Shown piece by piece: positions 53,236 to 62,688 of a DNA stretch of 64,000 bases (positions are counted from its first letter, which is position 1; each line of letters opens with the position of its first letter). The stretch is from VBOC01 sp035635475. GTDB lineage: Bacteria > Bacteroidota > Ignavibacteria > UBA10030 > SZUA-254. The notes beneath the pieces are model-generated. The model did no database searches, was not told where the DNA came from, and saw only the letters and a list, made by a program, of their open reading frames with translations. A program made the position numbers and the translations under genes. The stretch covers positions 11,266 to 75,265 of the forward strand of contig DASQAZ010000033.1 in NCBI GenBank assembly GCA_035635475.1. Reading direction: 5' to 3'.

Positions 53236-54400
53236 ACTCTTTTCCTCTATTGGTGAAGTAGGCGACAATTTCCTCGCCGAAGCCGACGATGTTCCCGATC
53301 CCGATGACAAGCGAATGGCTATCCGACTGAGAAAGCACCTGTTCGAACACATCCTCCGGGGTCGCGTCCACCAGGTTCGATATCCTCGATGCGGGGAGCC
53401 CCAGGGCGAGTGCACGATTTTCAAGCGGCACCGTAAGCTCGCCCACGAGAATAAAATGATCGGCCGGAATATGATGCGCGATCAGATCAGCGAGACTCTC
53501 CGTTCGTTGAATCCGATCTTTGCGGCAATTGACGATCACGATGATCCTCTTCGAAGGCGTCATGAACGGTTTGAGCAGCTGCCAGATCACGGTGTAGGAA
53601 TCGGGGTCGTTCGCCGCGAACGCATTGACGAACTCGATTTCGCGATCAGACTGCGTGAGTGAGAATATTCTCAACACGCCGGGATCGGGGATGACGCGCT
53701 GCATTCCGCGGAGCGCCTCGGGTTCCGGTACTCCGAGATGTTTGCACGCGGCCAGAGCGATCGCGACGTTGTCCTTGTGCTCGATGTACGCAAACCCTTT
53801 CATCATCTCGTCGGTGATGTGCTCGCTTGTCACGAGGCGGATCTGCGTCTCGCGGCGATCGGCGGCCTCCCGGAGGACGTGAAAAAAATTCTGCTCGCAT
53901 GTGAAAAGAGTTCCGTTGCGCGGGATCGTATTCGACAGGGTGCGCGCGATATCTTTGAGTGTCGGTCCCATCTCGTCCAGATGGTCTGCGCGCACATTCG
54001 TGATGACTCCGACCGTCGAGCGGATCATTTTCTCTTCCGTCAGCCGCTGATTGTCGGGAAGAACCGCCATGCATTCAACGACAAGAGCGTCGACACCAAG
54101 CTCGACCGCCCGCAGTGCGACTTTGAGCTGCTCAATAATATTGGGCTTCCCAATCCGCACGATGTGCGCCTGTTTGCCCGACGGCAAGAGGTAACACGGC
54201 ATCGTGCCAGTCGTTTTCCCGAGTGTTTTAATCCCGCCTCCCTGCAACCCTCCCGTGATGAGCCGGGTGACGGAAGACTTCCCGCGCGTTCCGTTAACGT
54301 GCACGCGATGGGGGATTAACAGAATGGTGTGGAGGTGCCGCCGGTACTCGCGCACACCGAGGAATACGAGGAGGGCGACGACCGCGGCGATGAGGATCAT
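53225..54400 (-). CDS. pgsB: poly-gamma-glutamate synthase PgsB
   Basis: 391 residues. N-terminal membrane helix, then a Mur-ligase-like ATPase: P-loop HVNGTRGKSS (34-43), GTMPCYLLPSG, EQLKVALRAVELGVDALVVECMAV-type strand and NVRADHLDEMG. It builds gamma-linked glutamate chains with ATP. First gene of the locus; its overlap with pgsC is 11 nt. No capA/pgsA is found. Confidence 0.93.
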   Translation of the reverse strand: MILIAAVVALLVFLGVREYRRHLHTILLIPHRVHVNGTRGKSSVTRLITGGLQGGGIKTLGKTTGTMPCYLLPSGKQAHIVRIGKPNIIEQLKVALRAVELGVDALVVECMAVLPDNQRLTEEKMIRSTVGVITNVRADHLDEMGPTLKDIARTLSNTIPRNGTLFTCEQNFFHVLREAADRRETQIRLVTSEHITDEMMKGFAYIEHKDNVAIALAACKHLGVPEPEALRGMQRVIPDPGVLRIFSLTQSDREIEFVNAFAANDPDSYTVIWQLLKPFMTPSKRIIVIVNCRKDRIQRTESLADLIAHHIPADHFILVGELTVPLENRALALGLPASRISNLVDATPEDVFEQVLSQSDSHSLVIGIGNIVGFGEEIVAYFTNRGKEYAY

Positions 54401-54437
54401 TACCCGGCTTGGTCAGCGAACATCAGGACTTCCGTCC

Positions 54438-57400
54438 TCATCGCACCAGGAACATCTTTCTTGTTTCGCGATGGATGCGGGCAGGGTCCGCGGGATTCAC
54501 TACTTCGAGCCGATAGTAGTAAACGCCGCTGCTTGCCGCCCCTGCATCCCATTTCACGCTGTGAAACCCGGCTTCCTCCTCTCCGCTTACAAGCTCTTGC
54601 ACCTGCCTCCCCAGGACATCATAGAGCACGAGTTTCACGACGGCCGAAAACGGAAGACCATATTCGATCGTTGTGGTGGGATTGAATGGATTTGGGAAGT
54701 TCTGACCGAGCACCACGGTCCGAGGGACCATGTCGCCCGCTTTCCCGTTCATTGCAGGAATAAGCACGGCATAGGTGACCGCCGCATGAATTGGAATGTC
54801 GAACGAGCCCTGCCCCTGCAAGACGTAGGTCGATGAGTGCTCGCCATTCTTCACCACAAAGCTGAGCGAGCATCTCGGCTCGCTGAGAACCCAACTGAGT
54901 GTGAGATCGGGGACTTCCGCAGAAATCCGGACGGGGAACGATCGACCGATTCCGTCTCCTCCAAAGAATACCGCTTCACTCTGAGTTGCCGGAAATCTCA
55001 CGTCGAAACTCCCTTCCGGGGGGATGGGCGGCAGCTCGAATTGCCTGTTGCGTTCGGGAGATGAAGTGCCGGAAAATAAATAAAGCTTTCTGGCGGTTCC
55101 GGAGCGCTGTCCGAAACTGAGAGTTCCAAGCGGTTGCCCTTCCGTCTCCGGCGGCGATTTCATGACCTCCGTCGGGACTGATGCGAGCCATGACGGTCCA
55201 GAACTGAGCACCACCTTCCCACTCTGATCCACTTTCAACCAATAGGACCTTCCTGGCCTGATCGAATCGGCAATCACGTATCCGCTTTTGTAACCAAACT
55301 CGCGCGAGATCAGCGCCACGGGTGGAATCGGCGTCACCGAACTGACCGGAAACGCGTGAGAGATCGAACCGATCATGTTCCAGCCCGAAGCGACGGTCAC
55401 TGTCTCACGGTCGACGGTCCCGCCGCCCAGGTCGATCGTCTGCGAAGACGCAAATTTCAGCCAATAGCCGATTCCAAGTTGCAGCGTATCCTTTATGATG
55501 TACGAGCCAGCATAGGCGAACGCCGGCGAAGATGCTTGAGGAAAGAGAGCGCGCTTCCGCGGATCGCTCGCCCTCACCGGCAGGGAAAGAAGATTCCATC
55601 CGTTATCAACCGGAAGAGAGATAACCGTCGATCCGCCGGGATCGAGGACCTGAATCATCACCTGCTGGCTGTCGGAGAGCGAACCATCGGACGCATGAAA
55701 GGTGACAAGGTAGCTGCCGATTTGACCCATCGTGGGAGTCCATCTGAACAATCCGCGGCCGTTCAGACTATCGACGAACGAAGCCCCGCCGGGAAGACCC
55801 GGCGCCGATAACGACGGAATTGTAAGATCGGGATCGGAGGCAGAAACAATAAACTGCAATTGATTCCCCGCGAGCACCGATTTGTTGCCAATCGGCGCCA
55901 AAGATGGGGGATGGTTCACAAACGCGAGTGTCGTGTGGTATACCCCCTGGCCCTGGCTTCCGGCAAAAATGTTGAGCGGGTTTGATTGGTCGCTCTCGAG
56001 AGTATAGATGGTTTGGTCGGCAAGCCCGCTATTCATCGGGGTCCAATTCGTCCCGCTATCTGCGCTCACGAAAACTCCGTTACCAAACGAGGCGGCGAAA
56101 AAGGTCTTATGATCACCCGGGTGTATGAGAATGCTGCGCACAGAATGTGTTGTTGGGATTTGGGAGTGGAGAAGCCAGGATACGCCGCCGTTCGTGCTTT
56201 TGTACACCCTTCCGCTATCTGCCCCCGCATACACGGTGGAGGGTGCGTTGTAGTCGATGGTGACCGATCGGATGAAGACATCCTGCGGAAGGAATCCGTT
56301 CGCGTTCGTGTAGTTCGTCCAGCTCCCCCCGGCATCGGTTGTCTTGAAGAGATAGAGTGAATCTGTGCCAACATACAGGATATTGGGATTTGTGGGATCC
56401 ATGGCCATCGATCGAATCGAAGTCCGTGCGCGGATCCCATTATTGCTTGCCTGCCAACTCAACCCGCCGGTCGCTGTCTTGTAGACACCGTCGTCGGTGC
56501 CGGCGAATACGAGACCGGCATTCGATGGATTCGCGATCAACGTCCTGGGGAAATGGTTAATCGTTGCGGAATCGGTGATAACCCACGTCGATCCGCCGTC
56601 GGTGCTCTTGAAGACGCCCGAACCATAGGCGCTTGCATAGACGAGCAAAGGATTGTTGGTGATCGCGAGTGAAGTAATGGCGTTGGATGTGGAGAGACTC
56701 GTTGCTTTCGTCCAGCTATTACCCAGATCGGTCGATGTCCATATTCCGTCTCCGAAGTCCCCTCCAAGAATGAGTTTGCCCGACCCGGTTCTCTTGACAG
56801 CTCGAGCCGCGACTCCCAACATTCCGGAATTACGGCCCGACCAGTTGAATCCGGAATTTACACTTTGATACACCCCCATGCCTTCAGTTCCGACATAAAC
56901 CGCCGAGCGATTCACCGGATTGATGGCGATCGAGCTGATAGCGGCCGGCGGACCGGGCAGGCCTATGCCTGCGGTCCAGCCGGTTATTGCATCGACGACA
57001 CTTCTGGAATAAAAACCATCCAGCGAATCGGTTCCCGCATACCGATAGCTTGTGTTGAACGCGACGGCGCGAACATGGAAGTCGGGAAGATGGTTTGCTG
57101 TCGCTGTGTCATTAAGGCTAGACCAATTGAGTCCGCCGTTGGTGGAATGGTAGACGCCCTTCGTGGCCGTGCCGATGATCAGGTTAAAGCCGGGATTGAT
57201 CGGACTGATCGCGATGGAATGCACGCTGTGGCGGATGCCGATACCACGCTGAATTTGATTCCAACTCGCACCGCCGTCAAGGCTGCGAAAGAGAGCACCG
57301 CCGGTTGCTATATCGAGAATGGAGCCCCCCACGTACAACGAGTCCCGGCCAAAAATGGCAATCGACCACTGATGAGCCAGCGTTTCTGGAGGGACCGGGT

Positions 57401-57872
57401 CAATCACGGGAATGGCGATCCACGAGACGCCTTGATTGGTGCTTTTGAATAAACCGGAGCCAAACGTGGCTGCATAGAGACTATTAGTCTGGGTATCGTA
57501 GGCAAGGCTCCGTACAGAGACGGTGGTCGGGAGCGATGTCGACCATGTCACGCCGCCGTCAGTTGTCTTGAAGACGCCGTCGTTTGTGCCGCAGAAAACT
57601 AGCGTATTCGAGAGCGCCGCGAGTGAGCGCACGAACGTGTTTGTCAATCCGGTCGTTAGGTTTACCCACGTGCCGCCGGCATCCGTAGTCTTGAAGACCC
57701 CCCACCCGAAGGCGCCTGCGTAGATGACCGATGTATCCTGGGGAGAGATGGAAATGGCTTTGATTACCTTGTACAGGGGACCGTGGCTCGTCCATGTCGG
57801 GCCGGCACGGCTCGACTGACTAATCACTAAACAGAGAATTGCGCAAAAAAAAGGCCTGAGCCTGGGATGCAT
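54438..57872 (-). CDS. large secreted propeller protein with T9SS tail
   Basis: 1144 residues. Signal peptide (1-23), then about twelve sialidase/YCF48-like propeller repeats with KTTDGG, KSTNGGVSW, SADSGTNW motifs (about 30-660). Residues ~665-755 are an Ig-like cadherin-type module (PSLAPIGNKSVLAGNQLQF), followed by a GWNLLSLPV/GWNMIGSI double module. The end is a T9SS sorting domain (NFPNPFNPTTTIEYGLP, VYYYRLEV). Probably a surface or released protein; no enzyme activity can be claimed. Confidence 0.87.
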   Translation of the reverse strand: MHPRLRPFFCAILCLVISQSSRAGPTWTSHGPLYKVIKAISISPQDTSVIYAGAFGWGVFKTTDAGGTWVNLTTGLTNTFVRSLAALSNTLVFCGTNDGVFKTTDGGVTWSTSLPTTVSVRSLAYDTQTNSLYAATFGSGLFKSTNQGVSWIAIPVIDPVPPETLAHQWSIAIFGRDSLYVGGSILDIATGGALFRSLDGGASWNQIQRGIGIRHSVHSIAISPINPGFNLIIGTATKGVYHSTNGGLNWSSLNDTATANHLPDFHVRAVAFNTSYRYAGTDSLDGFYSRSVVDAITGWTAGIGLPGPPAAISSIAINPVNRSAVYVGTEGMGVYQSVNSGFNWSGRNSGMLGVAARAVKRTGSGKLILGGDFGDGIWTSTDLGNSWTKATSLSTSNAITSLAITNNPLLVYASAYGSGVFKSTDGGSTWVITDSATINHFPRTLIANPSNAGLVFAGTDDGVYKTATGGLSWQASNNGIRARTSIRSMAMDPTNPNILYVGTDSLYLFKTTDAGGSWTNYTNANGFLPQDVFIRSVTIDYNAPSTVYAGADSGRVYKSTNGGVSWLLHSQIPTTHSVRSILIHPGDHKTFFAASFGNGVFVSADSGTNWTPMNSGLADQTIYTLESDQSNPLNIFAGSQGQGVYHTTLAFVNHPPSLAPIGNKSVLAGNQLQFIVSASDPDLTIPSLSAPGLPGGASFVDSLNGRGLFRWTPTMGQIGSYLVTFHASDGSLSDSQQVMIQVLDPGGSTVISLPVDNGWNLLSLPVRASDPRKRALFPQASSPAFAYAGSYIIKDTLQLGIGYWLKFASSQTIDLGGGTVDRETVTVASGWNMIGSISHAFPVSSVTPIPPVALISREFGYKSGYVIADSIRPGRSYWLKVDQSGKVVLSSGPSWLASVPTEVMKSPPETEGQPLGTLSFGQRSGTARKLYLFSGTSSPERNRQFELPPIPPEGSFDVRFPATQSEAVFFGGDGIGRSFPVRISAEVPDLTLSWVLSEPRCSLSFVVKNGEHSSTYVLQGQGSFDIPIHAAVTYAVLIPAMNGKAGDMVPRTVVLGQNFPNPFNPTTTIEYGLPFSAVVKLVLYDVLGRQVQELVSGEEEAGFHSVKWDAGAASSGVYYYRLEVVNPADPARIHRETRKMFLVR

Positions 57873-58027
57873 AGGTTGGTGTGGTGGAGGCCTCGGGGGT
57901 GACCTTCCGACTATAATTTAAGAGATTTTAGGCAAAAATCAAAGGCCAGTTCGCGAATCGCGAGCCGGCCTGATCGGGAGGATACCGAGAGCCCGCGAGA
58001 CGGGATATTCCGGGGCCGTTTCTATAC

Positions 58028-58150
58028 TTATTTAGCGAGCAACATCTTCCTTACCTGCACAAACTTTCCGGATTGAAGCCGATAGAAATAGACCCCGCTG
58101 GAGAATCTGCCCGCATTGAAACTGGCGCTGTAAGTGCCTCCTTTTCCCCA
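58028..58150 (-). pseudogene. orphan T9SS sorting-domain tail
   Basis: About 40 codons reading GTYSASFNAG, SSGVYFYRLQSGKF, VRKMLLAK, the last strands of a T9SS sorting domain. The upstream sequence on this strand does not continue such a protein. It is the left-over 3' end of a deleted gene. Confidence 0.75.
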
Positions 58151-58229
58151 GGATGTGTATATTAAGCAAGCGCGTGTATTCGCGCAAGGCGGTACCGATA
58201 ATGTATTAATTTCCGACCGGCCGACGCTC

Positions 58230-58513
58230 ATGAATCGATCCGAACAGTTCAAATACTTCTACAAAAAGCTTCCTCCCGGCTCGCAGCTCAAGTTCTGTGG
58301 GGCTGTCTTCTTCACCTTCGCGCCGATTTGGGCGGTCGCGGTATCCCGTCTTGCGGCGGACCGTTCCTCGCCCGAGGTTCTCAGCTATTTTGTGGCAAGC
58401 GGGATCATCGCGATGCGTCCCTGGAAAAGCTTGTCGAAGAGATCCTGGCGAGAGTCCGCGCCCACGGGCGGCAAGAGGATGACCAGGTGCTCGTGATTGC
58501 GCGCGTGCACTGA
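58230..58513 (+). pseudogene. SpoIIE-like phosphatase with internal deletion
   Basis: Codons from ATG 58230 give a membrane-anchored N-terminus (QLKFCGAVFFTFAPIWAVAV, VLSYFVASGIIA). From about 58410, in another frame, the sequence reads DASLEKLVEEILARVRAHG and QEDDQVLVIARVH, which is the typical end of PP2C/SpoIIE phosphatases. The catalytic middle is missing and the join is out of frame, so the gene is dead. It ends 4 nt before rlmD. Confidence 0.65.
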
Positions 58514-58517
58514 TCAA

Positions 58518-59936
58518 ATGAGTATGCAAAAAGGCGACGAAATAATTCTCAACCCTGAAAGCCTCTCGGGCGACGGGAGGACCGTTGCGCGGATCGATGG
58601 GATGGTCTTCTTCGTCGAGAAGGCGGTGCCGGGCGACAAAGTCCGCGCGCGGATCTGGAGGGTAAAGAAGAATTTTGCCGAGGCGAGGGCCGTCGAAATC
58701 CTCACACCCTCTCCGTTTCGTGCCCCCGCAAAATGCAAGCACTTCGGCGTGTGCGGCGGATGCCGGTGGCAGGACCTTTCCTATGACGCGCAGCTCAACT
58801 ACAAGCATCAACTGGTGGTCGACGCGTTCGAACGAATCGGAGGATTTAAGAATCCTGTCGTACACCCCGTCCTCGGGTGTGAAAACCCCTACTTCTACCG
58901 AAATAAGATGGAGTTCACCTTTTCAAACTATCGATGGCTCACCGACGGGGAGGTCGCTCGAAGGGAGGAACCGAAAGAGGAAGTGGCCCTCGGCCTGCAC
59001 GTGCCGGAGCGCTTCGACAAGGTTCTCAATCTCGAGGAATGCTGGCTTCAGTCGGAGCTGAGCGCGGCGATCGTTAACAGCGTTCGGGAGATTTGCGGGG
59101 TCTGGAAGCTTTCCGTCTATTCTACGAAAACCGACGAGGGGTATCTCCGTCACCTGGTTATCCGGGAGGGGAAGCGGACCGGCGACGTGATGGTGAATCT
59201 GGTCACGACAATCGATTGGCCGGAAGCGATGGAAAACATCACAGAATTGCTCCGCAAGCACTTTCCCGGGATCACGACCGTTGTCAATAATATGACCACG
59301 CGAAAATCGATGGTCGCCTTCGGCGAAAAAGAGAAGGTCTATTACGGTCCCGGAACCATTACCGAAAAGCTGGGCAAGTTTACGTTCCGGCTGTCCGCGA
59401 ATTCCTTTTTTCAGACCAACACTGAGCAGGCGGAACGGATGTATGATAGGGTCCGGGAGCTGGCAAAATTGCAACCGGACGACGTCTTGTACGACCTGTA
59501 CTGCGGGACCGGAGCCATCGCGATCTGTCTTTCGCCCTTTGTGAAGCGGGTGCTCGGGATTGAACTTACGGAGAGCGCCGTTCGCGATGCCGAACGAAAC
59601 GCCGAGGTCAATCATGTCACGAATTGCCATTTTCTGCAGGGGGATTTGAAGGAGAAGTTGACGAACGATAGCACCTGGAGCGGGGACCATCCACGTCCGA
59701 CCGTGGTGGTAACCGATCCCCCGAGAAGCGGCATGCATCCGAAAGTTGTCGATCGGATCATAAAACTTTCACCGGAGCGGATCGTCTACGTGAGCTGCAA
59801 TCCCGCCACGCAGGCCCGCGATGCGAAGCAGATGGCCGATGCGGGGTACACGCTACGGGAAATCCAGCCCGTCGACATGTTCCCTCACACGGATCATATC
59901 GAAGCCGTGGCGTTATTCACGAAGATGCAAGTTTAG
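58518..59936 (+). CDS. rlmD: 23S rRNA (uracil-C5)-methyltransferase RlmD/TrmA family
   Basis: About 472 residues from ATG 58518. TRAM domain (residues ~5-60), Fe-S cluster cysteines CKHFGVCGGC, the RNA-binding middle, SAM motif DLYCGTGAIAI, and the catalytic Cys in IVYVSCNPATQARD, with DPPRSGMHP before it. RumA/RlmD-type members methylate a uridine in 23S rRNA; TrmA-type members act on tRNA. The Fe-S cluster favours the RumA type. Confidence 0.9.
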   Translation: MSMQKGDEIILNPESLSGDGRTVARIDGMVFFVEKAVPGDKVRARIWRVKKNFAEARAVEILTPSPFRAPAKCKHFGVCGGCRWQDLSYDAQLNYKHQLVVDAFERIGGFKNPVVHPVLGCENPYFYRNKMEFTFSNYRWLTDGEVARREEPKEEVALGLHVPERFDKVLNLEECWLQSELSAAIVNSVREICGVWKLSVYSTKTDEGYLRHLVIREGKRTGDVMVNLVTTIDWPEAMENITELLRKHFPGITTVVNNMTTRKSMVAFGEKEKVYYGPGTITEKLGKFTFRLSANSFFQTNTEQAERMYDRVRELAKLQPDDVLYDLYCGTGAIAICLSPFVKRVLGIELTESAVRDAERNAEVNHVTNCHFLQGDLKEKLTNDSTWSGDHPRPTVVVTDPPRSGMHPKVVDRIIKLSPERIVYVSCNPATQARDAKQMADAGYTLREIQPVDMFPHTDHIEAVALFTKMQV

Positions 59937-59952
59937 CCTTTTGCCGGTCATC

Positions 59953-60252
59953 ATGCAGACGAAAACCATCGTCCATCGCCTCCCCCTCACCAAAGCCCGC
60001 GTGAACCTTGGCGCGCTGATCCGAAGGGTTCACAACAATAAAGAGCACTTCATCCTCGAAAAAGACGGCATCCCTGTTGCCGCTCTTCTGGATGTGGACG
60101 AGTATGAGGATTACCTCGACATGCAGGATCCTGAGCTGAAGCAGCAAATCAAGGAAGGACACAAGGAGTATCGCCAAGGCAAGCTAACCGAGGATCTTGA
60201 TGCCTTTCTTGCGAGCCTTAAAGCCAAGCGGAAAAAGCGCACGGCCAGGTGA
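59953..60252 (+). CDS. Phd/YefM-type antitoxin without partner
   Basis: 99 residues from ATG 59953. LTKARVNLGALIRRVHNNKE, FILEKDGIPVAALLDVDEYE is the Phd/YefM N-terminal DNA-binding fold; the C-terminus is charged. No toxin gene follows, since the next gene is ubiE on the other strand. It may be an orphan regulator or what remains of a pair. Confidence 0.8.
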   Translation: MQTKTIVHRLPLTKARVNLGALIRRVHNNKEHFILEKDGIPVAALLDVDEYEDYLDMQDPELKQQIKEGHKEYRQGKLTEDLDAFLASLKAKRKKRTAR

Positions 60253-60346
60253 GCCGTCCGTGCAAGGAGGCATACTGATTCGTAAAGCGGAAATATCGAG
60301 ACCTATGGGAGCAACCATAGCCGCTACGAACCGGAAAGGGGGCGTC

Positions 60347-61072
60347 TCATTCTTTCGCTCTTCTGCCAATATAAACTGTCGCGACCCCCATCGTGAGTGA
60401 GTGGGCCTCGACGGAGGTGAAGCCTGCCGCCTTCATCGACGCGAGAAATTCAGCTCTTTCCGGAAAGGCCCCAATCGACCGGGGAAGGTATCGATAAGCG
60501 GTCTTGTGTCCTGAAATAATTCTTCCGAGAAGTGGCACGCCGAGATTCATGTACAGGTCATTGATCAGTCTGACTATATATCGATCCGGTTTCGAGAACT
60601 CGAGGATGACCGAAATTCCATCCGGCGCCAACACCCGGAACATCTCACTGAGAGCGGCTTCACGATCGGCGAAGTTTCTTATACCAAAGGCGACGATCGC
60701 CCCGTCGAAGAGCAGATCCTGAAATGGAAGATGCAAGGCGTCGCAGATGACCACTTCGATCCGCCCCCGACCTGCGTGACCATTCAGCTTGCGCTTCAAG
60801 ACCTCCAGCATCGCAGGCGCAAAGTCGGTTGCGACGACGCGGGAGGGTTCCAGCGAAAGAAGTTCGAACGAGACGTCTCCACTGCCCGCTGCGATGTCGA
60901 GCATGAGTCCCCCGCGCTTTTCCGCCAGGAATGAAACCGCCTTCCTGCGCCACCCCCGATGCAATCCGAAACTCAACAGCCGGTTCAGAAAGTCATACCT
61001 GGGTGCAATGGCATCGAACATCGCTCTGATTTCATGGGGATCCTGTTGGTCGAGCGCCTTTTTTTCCGTCAT
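60347..61072 (-). CDS. ubiE: demethylmenaquinone methyltransferase
   Basis: 241 residues. The UbiE/MenG pattern AIAPRYDFLNRLLSFGLHRGWR, MLDIAAGSGDVSFEL and VAFGIRNFADREAALSEMFRVL, plus YLPRSIGAFPERAEF near the end, is complete. Makes menaquinone (in a quinone of this lineage) from its demethyl precursor. Stands alone. Confidence 0.94.
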   Translation of the reverse strand: MTEKKALDQQDPHEIRAMFDAIAPRYDFLNRLLSFGLHRGWRRKAVSFLAEKRGGLMLDIAAGSGDVSFELLSLEPSRVVATDFAPAMLEVLKRKLNGHAGRGRIEVVICDALHLPFQDLLFDGAIVAFGIRNFADREAALSEMFRVLAPDGISVILEFSKPDRYIVRLINDLYMNLGVPLLGRIISGHKTAYRYLPRSIGAFPERAEFLASMKAAGFTSVEAHSLTMGVATVYIGRRAKE

Positions 61073-61128
61073 CGGTTGTCAATGTCCCCAAAAACGCCCT
61101 AAATTGCAACCATTCGATTTCGGGTAGA

Positions 61129-61142
61129 CTCTATATATAGAG
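61129..61142. promoter_or_regulatory. 14-bp palindrome upstream of sigma gene
   Basis: CTCTATATATAGAG, perfect palindrome, between divergent ubiE and the ECF sigma gene. A binding-site candidate; its AT core could equally be part of a promoter. Confidence 0.35.
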
Positions 61143-61167
61143 GCGGCGCGGGAGGAGGTTTGCCCGA

Positions 61168-61188
61168 TCCCGATACGGCGTATCGGGA
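61168..61188. repeat. inverted repeat upstream of sigma gene
   Basis: TCCCGATAC-GGC-GTATCGGGA, 9-bp perfect arms with a 3-nt spacer, 132 nt before the ECF sigma start. Hairpin in the leader or an operator. Nothing else was seen in the 248-nt gap. Confidence 0.5.
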
Positions 61189-61320
61189 AGGCATTTGACG
61201 CCACGGAGGCCGTGGGACAACTATCCTATTGGCCCGCCGTACAAACTGACAACAGCTGTCAACCGGCTCGCCGGCGGTACTGTCTAACCTCTGGAACATC
61301 ACATAGAAAGATTCCCCCGG

Positions 61321-61878
61321 ATGCCCTCCGATGACGAGCGGCGACTGATTTTCGACGCGCAGGAAGGAAGCCGCGGAGCATTCCGTCTCATCGTCGAACG
61401 CTACATGAAGCAGGCTTATGACATTGCCTATGGCGTGGTCGGGGATCATGACGAAGCGGAAGACGTGGCTCAAGAGTCGTTCGTTCGTGTCCACCGGTCA
61501 CTCCGTTCGTTCCGCGGCGACGCGGGATTCGGAACGTGGCTTTATCGGATCGTGATGAATGTTTCCCTTAATCGCCTCCGCAAAAGGAAAATGAAGGAAC
61601 AACGCGAGGTAAGGATGCAGACTCAATACCGCGAACAACCGGGACCGGACCTGTTGAATGTCGAGCAGCCGGATCTCCGCATTCATATCGAGCGCGCGCT
61701 TCATCAGCTTCCGACTCTCCAACGCGCGGTAGTGATTCTGCGGCATATCAATGGGATGTCGACCAGGGAAGTGGGCGCAATCCTCGGCTGCTCGGATGGA
61801 ACCGTCAAAACGCATTTGCACCGCGGGTTGAAGAAAATGAGAACGAGGCTGGGATTTCTCAAGGTTGAAGGTTTTTGA
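61321..61878 (+). CDS. ECF-type sigma factor (RpoE-like)
   Basis: 185 residues. Region 2: AYDIAYGVVGDHDEAEDVAQ, ESFVRVHRSLRSFRGDAGFG, TWLYRIVMNVSLNRLRKRK. Region 4: QRAVVILRHINGMSTREVGA and GTVKTHLHRGLKKM. It overlaps the anti-sigma gene (TGATG). Directs RNA polymerase to envelope-stress or similar promoters; the target set is unknown. Confidence 0.92.
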   Translation: MPSDDERRLIFDAQEGSRGAFRLIVERYMKQAYDIAYGVVGDHDEAEDVAQESFVRVHRSLRSFRGDAGFGTWLYRIVMNVSLNRLRKRKMKEQREVRMQTQYREQPGPDLLNVEQPDLRIHIERALHQLPTLQRAVVILRHINGMSTREVGAILGCSDGTVKTHLHRGLKKMRTRLGFLKVEGF

Positions 61879-62681
61879 TGAGACATTCGCGCGTCAGATC
61901 GTTTCTGTATGAATACGCCCGGGGCGAGCTCTCCCAAGAAAAGGGACGGGAAATCGAGAACCATCTTCTTTCCTGTCACCGGTGCGCCCGCGAGGTGGAG
62001 CAAATCCGAACCATCGTCACGGCGACCGCAACCCATCTGCGCACGGCGAGCGATCACCGATCGGCTGAATATTGGCATACCTTTATAGACGGGGTAGAAG
62101 AAAGAATCGAAGCCCGCGGCCTCGAACGAGTGTCGCCTTTGATCAGGATTCTCGACGCGATTGGTTCGCTCTTACGGTTCCGCGGTCCCGTAATAGCAAT
62201 CACAGGCGGTTCTCTCGGGCTCGTTATCGTGGGATTTCTCGCGATACGATTGCTTCGTGTCGAGCCGGTACAGCCCGAAGAAGCGGTCCGGGCTGATGAA
62301 GAACCTGCGCAGGTGGTTGCTGTGGATGACCGGATGGGAGACTATTTCCGGAAATCAAAGGTGCTGCTTGTCGGCATCTCGAATTTGAAAACGGCCGACG
62401 ACCGTCCGTTCGACCTGAGCGCGGAGCGCAGGGTATCCCGCGAGCTGGTTGCCCAGGCACGGTACCTGAAGAATCAACCGCTCGACATGCGGTCCGCAAG
62501 GCTTATCGGCGATCTCGAAAAAGTCTTGATCGAGCTTGCAAATATCAAGGAGGAGGGCGGCACGCCGAATGTCGAACTGATTCGAAGCGGGATTCAGCGC
62601 CAAAATCTTCTCTTTAAAATTCGCATGGCCGAGGCGCTATGTGACTCCACAAGATTTATTCAGGCACGGGAAACTTTTTAG
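61878..62681 (+). CDS. zinc-finger anti-sigma factor
   Basis: 267 residues from ATG 61878. N-terminal zf-HC2 domain with His29, Cys33 and Cys36 (ENHLLSCHRC), one membrane helix (~95-118), then a ~150-residue extracytoplasmic helical domain (RRVSRELVAQARYLKNQPLD). Holds the sigma factor encoded just before it. The gene after it, 7 nt away, is likely co-transcribed. Confidence 0.88.
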   Translation: MRHSRVRSFLYEYARGELSQEKGREIENHLLSCHRCAREVEQIRTIVTATATHLRTASDHRSAEYWHTFIDGVEERIEARGLERVSPLIRILDAIGSLLRFRGPVIAITGGSLGLVIVGFLAIRLLRVEPVQPEEAVRADEEPAQVVAVDDRMGDYFRKSKVLLVGISNLKTADDRPFDLSAERRVSRELVAQARYLKNQPLDMRSARLIGDLEKVLIELANIKEEGGTPNVELIRSGIQRQNLLFKIRMAEALCDSTRFIQARETF

Positions 62682-62688
62682 AAAACAT

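Noticed and set aside
60253..60400. Toxin gene partner for the Phd antitoxin
   Set aside because: An AGGAGG is present but the frame after it is under 50 codons, has no usual start and resembles no toxin.
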